A stretch of 64,000 nucleotides of DNA, taken from NCBI GenBank assembly GCA_023053575.1, contig JAKZAP010000007.1, positions 14,785,508-14,849,507 on the forward strand. The letters run 5' to 3'. The stretch's first letter is position 1. Each line of letters opens with the position of its first letter. The DNA comes from Branchinecta lynchi. Taxonomy: Eukaryota > Arthropoda > Branchiopoda > Anostraca > Branchinectidae. Shown here one piece after another: positions 56,148-64,000 of the stretch. The position numbers were made by a program, and so were the translations under genes. Below the pieces are notes generated by a model. The model did not search any database. It saw only the letters and a list, made by a program, of their open reading frames with translations, and was not told the origin of the DNA.

Positions 56148-57767
56148 TAGTGTTGGGTTGGGCGATAATTGGATTTTTCGATAAATCGATATTTTTACTT
56201 TCGATAACCGATATCGGTATTTCGATACCACGTTTCGCTACAGTATACGTCTCGTTTCGCCAGAATCTAAGAAAAGAATTGTCGTAAAAAGCATCTTGCA
56301 TCATCTCAAACTTCGAATACATAACAAGAGCCGGAAGCTCGTATGACACTTGCAAGGCTTGGTAAAAGGATGAAAGTAGGAATCCGCCAACTCCTGGGTT
56401 TGTTGTGATCGTTTGCAAGATAAACTCTTGATGGAAATCAGAGAGTGTATCGTTTGGAAGAAAGTTTGTTTTAACTTGATGCGCACTTTACGGGCGCTAG
56501 AAACTCACCTGTAGTCACAGCCCTTGAGGCAAAACTGATCCTGGGCCCATTTAGAATCATGAATGTTTGGAAAAAGAATTTTATTTTGTTTTCGGTTAAG
56601 ATGTGCACTTTAGAAATTCATTTCGAAGCAAAATCCTTGAGGCACAAATGATCATGGGCTCATGGAGATCATAAAAATGTAGATTTTGCTTTAAAGTACT
56701 TTTTGCACTTTGCGGTAGGGATGGCCCGATCTGGGAAATGACAATTTCTAAGCCTATCTTGTCAAGTCTCTAATGTTCAAACCAAGTTTCTTCGTCCTAG
56801 CAAATCTGGAAGTACGTTCGACCACCGGAATTCCTGACCCGTCTCCAATTCCCCTCAGCGTAGCCTAATCCGGTCCTGTTCTGTCACTGACGTTTCTAGG
56901 GCTTACGCTTGTTCTTCCCACCAAGTGTCTACCCAATCGCTACACTCCAAGCGTGTCGAAAATTCCCCCCCCCCCGACCCCCCCACATTGATCGGATCCT
57001 GTCCGCACTTGAAATGGGACATTAGAGACATGAGTTCTTTCCGAATATCAAGTTTCATTAAGATCTGATCACCCGTTCAAACGTTGGGCATACCTCAAGA
57101 TTCCGGGTTCCCGCTCCCTCCACTCTCTCACGATGGTCAAATCGGAAAAATTACTGTTCTTGAGTTCCTTGAGAGTCCCTGATATGCCTGTCAAGTTTCA
57201 TCGTTCTATCACATGTGTAAGCATCTTAAGTCGGGATCACAGGAATTCCGGAACCCTCCCTCCACCTCCCTCCATAGTGCTCGGATCCGGTCCGGTCTTG
57301 CATCCATGTCTCTAGGGCCTGTGCTTGTTCTTCCCACCAAAAAAGATCCGACTCACCGCTCAAAAGTTATAAATACGTCAATATTTCTGATTCCCCCTCC
57401 CTCCACTCCCCGCACGGTGGTCGGATCGGGGAAGTTTGGTCGGGTCCCTGATAACACCTGGCAAGTTTCATCCAGCTAGCACATCTGGAAGTACCCTAAC
57501 TCGCGATCACCGGACTAACCGACCGATGGAAAAGTGATCGATATATGGCACTTGGCCGGAAAGGCAAGTGCCATAACCATAAAAAACTGAATTACGAGAA
57601 ACATATTGCTCCAATTTTAGATATATTAATGAAATTTATGTTGGATTATTTACAATAATTATAAATGTACAACTATCGTTTTTGACAATTACATGTCGAT
57701 TCGATATCAATATTTGGTCTGTTATATCGATGTATTGTTATCGATACCGAATATCGCATAACACTAC
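56148..57767. mobile_element. hAT-like MITE 2, split by B8
   Basis: Ends TAGTGTTGGG at 56148 and AACACTA near 57766. The flanks ctaagagac (56139-56147 and 57767-57775) are a perfect direct repeat of 8-9 bp. Without the B8 insertion the element is about 360 bp and aligns in inverted orientation with MITE 1 (aagcatcttgcat, aactgaattacg, catattgctccaatttt). Confidence 0.8.
56325..57577 (-). mobile_element. Family B element B8 with both ends defined by an empty site
   Basis: Type 2 start caagagccggaagctcgtat with acacttgcaaggc. Units with gcaaaatccttgaggcac, then C-rich units, gactaaccgaccgatgg, and terminal hairpin ggcacttggccgg...ggcaagtgcc near 57547-57572. CATAAC is found at both borders (56320-56325 and 57572-57577). 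Confidence 0.87.
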
Positions 57768-57897
57768 TAAGAGACGGAAATGAGCTATATCAAAGTGCAG
57801 AACTATTCTTTCCCAACATGGTTTATGTGTCTCGTCTTTCTAGATAAATCATTTTTTAAATATCAAATATTATGATCCCTAATTGTAAATACACTTT

Positions 57898-58165
57898 CAG
57901 CCTAAGCTGACTGCGAATCATAGTTGATGTGACAAACGGATACGTCAGCTGAACGATATACCGGCCCTTTTTGGCAAGGCCTTCTTCAGGCTCAAACAGC
58001 TGAAGCTGGGAAGTGAACTTGTGAAGAAAAACACTAATGACTCTAGCTGAAGTATCTACTTTTGGTCTGACCAGGCTTGAGACTGAAGAGGACCCTTGCC
58101 AAAAAGGGCCAAAATATCGTCTAATAAAGTCCAGCTGACGTTTCCGTTTGTCACTATCAACTATA
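57898..58165 (+). mobile_element. Element E8, long inverted arms, mutated hammerhead cores
   Basis: Arms atagttgatgtgacaaacgg and ccgtttgtcactatcaacta are inverted over about 32 bp. Both sides hold a core: plus strand CTGAAGA at 58083 with stem II intact but GAAA changed to AAAA at 58111; minus strand CTGAAGA at 57989 with GAA lost. It belongs to the E1/E3 subfamily. Confidence 0.78.
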
Positions 58166-58198
58166 CCCTTAACTGTCTATATTTTATAGAAAAATTGT

Positions 58199-59187
58199 AT
58201 GGCACTTGCAGCCTCTGGCTCAAGTGCCATATACCGATCTCATTTCCGTCTGTGGGTCTGTCGGTCGGTCGGTTGGTCGGGCGGTCTGTCCCACGATTGC
58301 GAGTTAGGGTACTTCCAGATGTGCTAGGACGATGAAACTTGGCAGGAATATCATGGACCCGACCAAACTAACTTGGAAATAATCAGTTTCCGATCCGGCC
58401 ATCTGGGAGTGAGTGGAGCGAGGAGGTATCCGGAAAATAGAGTCGTACACGTAACTTCCGAACGGGTGATCGAATTCGAATAAACTTAATAACTGAATAG
58501 TAGACATGTCTCCGTTCGGACCAGATTCGACAGCTGTCGGGAGTTGAGGGAGGCAGGAACACCCTGAATCTCGAAAAACGATTAGAATGGAGGGATCGGA
58601 GTGAAACTTGGTGGGAAGAACAAATATCTGCTCTATACCAAATCTTATCCACAATTGGACTGGATCCGGGCACGGGGGGGGGGGGGTCTGGAATTACAGC
58701 GATAGTGGTTTTGGGGATTTTCACAACAAAACTTAGCAGACATATCTGACTCGGGAATACAAATTTTCTCGATTCGATCATCGTAGGGGAGTGGGGGGAG
58801 GGGGAATCCCTAATGTTGAGTCATGCGTAACTTTGGAACGGGATCGGATCGGAACTTAATAGTTGAACAGAGGACAGAGGACATGTCTCTGATGTTCTTT
58901 TTCATGTCGGGACCAGATCCGACAACTGTTGGGGGGCGGACTGACAAATACCTGACCCGCTTGGACTGGACACACCGGGATGGAACTACGTGGGAATAAC
59001 AAACAAATGCTCTAGATGAATCACTTAAAGAACCGGACTGGATCCGGGCACTGTGGGGGTAGTTGGACGGGGGGGAGGTCCGGAATTCCAGTGATCGCAA
59101 ATTAAGGTACTTCCAGATGTGCTAGGACGATGAAACTTGGCTGGAACATTAGAGATTCGACACGATTGGCTTAGAAATCGTCACTTA
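58199..59187 (+). mobile_element. Family B element B9
   Basis: Terminal hairpin ggcacttgca...ctcaagtgcc at 58201-58230, GTCGGTCGGTCGG tract near 58260, gatgaaacttggcaggaata at 58332, and G-rich units with G-runs at 58675, 58795 and 59050. It ends without a recognised type 1 or type 2 end. Confidence 0.82.
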
Positions 59188-59245
59188 CCAAATCCGACGA
59201 TTCCTTAAACTACTAATCTTAACCGTAAATAAAAAATAAATAAAC

Positions 59246-60146
59246 AAGAGCTACGAGCTCATATGGCACTTGTTACGAGTAGGTGGTGCAATGTGAGAAG
59301 CGAGAAAGTGAATCTGAGCATTTTTCCGGGAATTCCGATACCCCTCCCCACCGTGCTTGGATCCGATCCAGACCCTAAAACATGTCGTCTAAGGCAGACA
59401 ATCTGTCTACCCCCCCCCCAACTCCCCCAACCATGGCCGCATGGGTTCGTTTGAGTCGGACCATTTTTTCGCATCCAACGGGAAGTCAGTAATATCCAGA
59501 TTCCCCCTCCCTCGACTCCCCGAAAAATGGTCGGACCCAGGACTGGAAGTCTTTCCAAGGCTTCTTGTGTCGAGTCCTGAAGTCTACTTAGTCAGGTCAC
59601 TAAGATGCCTGCCTAGTTTTATCGTCCTTAACACATCTGGAAGTATCCTATCTCGCGATCAACGGAATTCCGGTAAATCCACTCCAACTCCCCCCAAAGA
59701 GCTCGGTTATGTCAACGATGTATCTAGTGTTTGCTTGGTGTCTTCCCACCAAATTTTATCTTGATCCCTCCAGTCATAGCGTTTCCCAAGCTTTCCGGTT
59801 TCCCCCTCCAGCTCCCCCCAAAAGTCACCGGATCCGGTTCGGATTTGAAGTGGGTCGTCTGAGACACGAGATCTTTCCAAATATCAAGTTTCATTAAGAT
59901 CCAATCACCCTTCAAAAGTTATAAATACCTCAAGATTCCGGATTCCCCCTCTCTCCACTCCCCCCGCCATGCTCGGACCGGGGAAGTGACTATTTCCAAC
60001 TTAATCACTTGTGATCCCTGATATGCCTGCCAAGTTTCATCGTACTGGCTTATGTGGGAGTGCCCAAACTAGCAAAACTGGACCGATGGACGGACAGAAA
60101 TTGCGATTGCTATATGGCACTTGGCCGAAGGGCAAGTGCCATAAAA
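59246..60146 (-). mobile_element. Family B element B10
   Basis: Type 1 start aacaagagctacgagctcat and cttgttacgagtaggtggtg. C-rich units contain caagtttcatc at 60040 and elsewhere, module complement at 59883-59922, gaccgatggacggacag, and terminal hairpin ggcacttggccgaagggcaa plus gtgcc at 60117-60141. A piece of the B6-type left units in reverse follows to 60265. Confidence 0.85.
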
Positions 60147-60266
60147 CTTTAAAGCAAACTATACATTTTCATGATCCCAATGAGCCCATGATTATTTTGT
60201 CTCAAGGGTTTTGCTTGCAAATGAATTTCTAGCTCCCTTAAACTGCGCATCTTAACCGCATAGTCA

Positions 60267-62877
60267 AACAAAAGCTACGAGCTCATATTGCACTTGTTAC
60301 AAGTAGGTGTTGCAAGGAAGTAGATGAGAACGTCACAAAATACCTCCTTCATTCTCCTAGGATCGGACTTCGAAATAAGATATCTAGTTTCACTCGAGGA
60401 TGAGCATTCCCGGGATCGCCTCGGTATCATATAGAACAAATGTCAGGGCACAATATTTCCGGTACTCGTCCCCCCAATGCCGTCGGCCAGGCGGTAAAAA
60501 ATAACCGAGTCGGTGCGACGCCGCGATTTTTCGCCAAAACAGTTGATTTTTTCATGAAAACAGTCGGTTTTTCTGAAAATTGGTCGATTTTTTGTCAAAA
60601 TAGTTGGTTTTTCTGAAAATCCGTGAATTTTTTCAAAAAATGTCACTTTTATTGTTGAAAACAGTCGTTTTTCTACAGAAAAAGTCGGTAAAAATTACAA
60701 GCCAGTCGGTAAATTCCTCGTCCCCCCCCCCCCCAAACATTTTGGCTAGTAACGCCTCTGGTCCAGACACATAAATTGATCATCTAAAGCATCTTCTCTT
60801 ACCGGCTATCAAGTTTCGCTTGAGTATTACCATTTTTTGCGAAACTACAGTACTCCCCCCCCCCCCCCCGTGTTCAGATCCGGTCCGGATCCTAAACTAT
60901 GTCATCTAGGAAACATCGTATATCTACTCTTCAAGTTCATTCAAATCCCTCCACTCGTTTGACCCCTATGCAAGCCACAAAATTTCTGGGACTACCAACC
61001 CTGTGGCCAAATACGACTAGGAAACATAGACCTCGTATCTCTGACATCTCCTCTTCTCGTCCCTTCAAGTTTGAGTCCAATCGAACATACCTGCAAATTT
61101 CCGGTTTCCAGTTCATCCTCCTCCTACCATGACCAGATCCGGTCTGAACCGTAAAAAACGAACTAGGTCGCATAAAATCTCGGTACATTGGTTTGATTTT
61201 TGTGCATGTCACAAAGCTTGTAGATACTTCTCCCCTCTAATTCTTCCAACCACTGCCGCACGTGGTTCGGAGTCATGTCTTGCCTGTCTAGGTCATTAGT
61301 TCTTATCACCAGAAAAGTTTTACTCGAATCGGAACAACCGTTTGCAACCTACACAGATCAGTAATTTCCGGATTCCCCTCCCTTCAACTCCACCGAAAAT
61401 GGTCAGATCAAGAAACGGATTTTCCTAAGGAATTCTTTCAGGTCCATTAGTCTATTTGGTTGGGTCACTAATATGCCTGCCAAGTTTCATCGTCCTTACC
61501 ACATCTGGAAGTATCTTTACTCACAATCACCGGAATTCTGGAAAACCCCTCCAACTCCCCCCAAAGAGCCCCGATATGGTCTAGTTCTGTCAAGAACGTA
61601 TCTAGGGCTTATATTTGTTCTTCCCATCAAATTCCATCTCGATTCCTCGACGCTAAGCGTTTCACGAAAATTCCGGTGCCCCCTTCGACTCCCCCCACAA
61701 GTATCGGATCCGGCCCGGACTTGACATCGAACATCGGAGACGACACTTCTTTCCACTTGTGAAGTTCCATTCAAATCGGACGCCCGTTCGAAAGTTATGA
61801 ATGCCACTAGATTCCGGATTCCCCATCCCTCCACTCCCTCCACGATGGTCTGATCATGTAAACTACTATTCTCAAGTCAGTTTGTTCGAGTCCTTGATAC
61901 GCCAGCCCAATTTCATCGTCTTAGTACATCAGGAAGTACCACACTCGCAGGGTCACCAGAATTCCGGACCCCCCCCCCCCAACTTCCCCCACAGTGCCCG
62001 AATCCGGTTCTGTTATGTCAATGATGTATCTACTGTTTGCCTGGTGTCTTCCCACCAAGTTTCATCTCGAGCCCTCCACTCATACCGTTTCCAAAAATTT
62101 TCGGTTGCCCCCTCCAGCTCCCCTCCCCCCCCAGAAACTCACCGGATCCGGTCCGGATTTTAAGTTGGTCGTCTGAGGCACAAGATCTTCCCAATTACAA
62201 GTTTCATTCACCCGTCCAAAAGTTATAAATACATCAAGATTCCGGATTCCCCCTCCTTCCACTCCTCCCACGATGCTCGGGTCGGACAAGTGACTATTTC
62301 CGACTTAATCACTTGGGGTCCCTAATATGCCTGCCAAGTTTCATCGTCCTAGCTTATGTGGAAGTGCCCGAACTAGCAAAATCTGGACAGACCGACCGAC
62401 CGACCGACGACGGAAGGACAGAAATTGCGATCGCTATATGGCACTTGGCCGAAGGGCAAGTGCCATAAAAATCACTTTAGATCGAACTATACATTTCGGC
62501 ACATGGTCGTTTGTGCCACAAGGATTTTGCATACAAGTCAATTCCTAGCACCCTTAAAGTACGTATCTTAACCAAACAAAAATGTTGACCAGACGATATA
62601 CATTAATGATCCCCAGGGGCCCACTATCGTTTTTGCCTCAGGGGTTTTGCTTATAGGTGAACTTCTAGCGCCTTTGAAGTACGCATCATTACAGCCAAGT
62701 TCAAAAATAAAATACTTTTTACCAAACGATGCATTCGTGATTTTCAAGGGTCCATGATCATCTCAAGGGTTTTGCTTACAAGTGATTAGAACAAACCGAC
62801 AAAAATACAAATTCCAGATTTCATCCTCTGAACCAGCCCTGCAAGTGCCAGCTGAGCTTCTAGCTTTTGTTCTTGTT
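60267..62877 (-). mobile_element. Family B element B11, longest copy, with inverted outer ends
   Basis: Type 1 start aacaaaagctacgagctcat. Many C-rich units. Terminal hairpin at 62440-62464 preceded by gaccgaccgaccgacgacgg. Then 400 bp of reversed type 2 sequence (ggggttttgcttataggtga and similar) ends gctgagcttctagcttttgt at about 62873. The outermost 30 bp on both sides are inverted repeats. Repeat I is inserted at 60478-60765. Confidence 0.82.
60478..60765. repeat. Repeat I with T/A-tract minisatellite, inside B11
   Basis: Units of 23-30 bp of the type gatttttTcNNNAAAAcagtcg repeat about six times, followed by aagtcggtaaaaattacaag, a C-run and acgcctctgg as in copy 2 at 42.2 kb. B11 C-rich text resumes after it. 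Confidence 0.65.
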
Positions 62878-63017
62878 TAGAACAACGATAGTTTAAGCCA
62901 TAGTTGTTTATAAATATTTGTGACATGTCATTGCAATAAGCCATGCATGACTGAAATAAAAAAAAACGACTGAAATGACCCGTTACAGTTGTCAAGGGTC
63001 GTATCAAAACCTGGACT
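62878..63017. other. Short unassigned spacer
   Basis: Nothing recognised. Confidence 0.3.
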
Positions 63018-63390
63018 TGTTAAAGCACACCACGCACTACTTACTGTGTATGTTCCAATCTTCAAAACGATCTGAATGCTGCAAAACTAAGCTCTTCTGT
63101 TAACAAATTATCCGCGGCTTTAGCTGTTTTAACCCTTCTCCCAAGCCCATTGACTTAGAGCAAACACTCGGCATAATTCAGAGAAGGGTTTTACGCACCA
63201 ATAGCATGTTACACGAAAACTCGTGGGGGAGCATAATGCTCATTGAAAATAGTGAAAAATGGCAAGAGTAAGGATAAGTGAAATATCGTTAGCGGGCTTA
63301 GATAGAATTTAAGATATGAAATGTGGGTCTCCTGGCTTATGAATTAATGAACACAATAAGTAACCTGCACTGGCATAATAGGCACGACAG
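63018..63390 (+). repeat. Dispersed repeat N, copy 2
   Basis: Same block order as 53111-53420. It has an extra stretch at 63130-63175 with the inverted pair aacccttctc/gagaagggtt. Confidence 0.72.
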
Positions 63391-64000
63391 GTCCTTTAAT
63401 GCTAATCTAACCTTACGCTTCTGTTTCGAACAAACCGACCTTCTGTTGTGTCCATGATTAAGATAGGTCACGACTTCATGCATCAGACATTTTCATCCCC
63501 AGTAGCAGCTAACTTCGAAGATATACTGTGGAACGCAGCAAAAAAAAAGTACAACCTCCCCTGTTTTCCCGATGTGTGCAGACCGCATCTTAGCTGTCTA
63601 GACATTTTCTAAGCCCGCACGTTTGTCTCGCTTTAAATATCCCGAGGTTATATCTATATATTTTATGTGTAACCCGCCAAACGCAAAAGCTGGTAGCGGA
63701 GTAAAGAGAACAACGAAAAACAACACAAGAGAAATAACAGTAGAAACACACAAAATTTAGACAAAATTTCTAACTGGGCCTGAAAAATCGGCGTTGTTAA
63801 TGGGCGTCTCCAGGATCAGTAAGCCCCGTTTCCGACGCATGGAAAGCAGAGGTATTTGCGCTACTCCCTAGTGTTATTTTGCTCTGCTTCGAGCATACCA
63901 TTTCGGTAGGCCTACTAAGTATTCTCTGATTATCAAGAAATCCCTACGTTGCAGAATAACGGATTACATCCAGGGTTGCCACATGTCGCACGATAGTATG
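63391..64000. other. Unassigned DNA at the window end
   Basis: 63668-63705 (acccgccaaacg...gcggagtaaagag) resembles the retroposon tail at 2.3 kb. The rest has no recognised content. Confidence 0.35.

Noticed and set aside
55975..56418. 147-codon minus-strand frame
   Set aside because: Spans the ends of two hAT-like MITEs, so it cannot be one gene.
59246..62877. Family B as a classical Helitron with a CTRR end
   Set aside because: The terminal hairpin is followed by ATAA, not CTRR, and the start is not TC. A Helentron-type relative fits better.
1..64000. tRNA or 5S rRNA genes
   Set aside because: GGTTCGA/GGATTCGAATCC-like words occur (21.3-21.8 kb), but no cloverleaf or A box accompanies them.

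Overview
This window looks like repeat-dense, non-coding nuclear DNA of an invertebrate animal, probably marine. I found no intact protein-coding gene, rRNA, tRNA or CRISPR array. The evidence for a metazoan genome is three 5'-truncated LINE tails with recognisable C-terminal residues, hAT-like and TA-inserting MITEs, long-homopolymer and minisatellite DNA, and short elements carrying hammerhead-ribozyme cores of the kind known from Penelope-like elements and animal retrozymes. The phylum cannot be fixed from the sequence alone.

Most of the 64 kb is three interspersed families that I call A, B and D. Family A (19 copies or pieces) has a GGGATCCC palindrome at one end, then a GTCY-type tetranucleotide microsatellite, then tandem units of about 137 bp rich in CCGG, then an end with an ACAAGACC/GGTCTTGT inverted repeat. 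Family B (11 copies or pieces) has a GGCACTTG...CAAGTGCC terminal hairpin, a GTCY tract, and C-rich/G-rich tandem units. Family D (5 copies) starts with a 28-nt hairpin and has tandem units of about 145 bp. All three carry a fixed-length 40-bp module, ATAACTC...AACTTGG. This design matches non-autonomous Helentron-associated elements (DINE-1/INE-1 of flies, pearl elements of oysters), although no RepHel gene is present.

A fourth group (E, eight copies, 100-320 bp) has long inverted terminal arms and target-site duplications of 9-12 bp at two copies. Its conserved centre has the layout of a minimal type I hammerhead ribozyme: CTGANGA, a stem II of about seven pairs, GAAA, a self-complementary AUAU helix III, and a stem I partner. 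Three copies keep all core bases and five are decayed. I consider this the most interesting content of the window.

Layout: 0-5 kb mostly unique DNA with a MITE and a TGACG minisatellite; 5-18 kb A, E, D and B copies; 18-20 kb a B copy and an 18-bp minisatellite; 20-25 kb unique DNA and two A copies; 25-39 kb alternating A, B and E copies with a LINE tail; 40-43.5 kb unique DNA with a second LINE tail; 43.5-51.3 kb an A/D cluster with a head-to-tail A junction and a third LINE tail; 51.5-55.7 kb unique DNA and older repeats; 55.7-57.8 kb two inverted hAT-like MITEs, one split by a B copy; 58-63 kb nested B copies. Nesting gives relative ages: E, LINE and TA-MITE copies sit inside A copies, and a B copy sits inside a hAT-like element.
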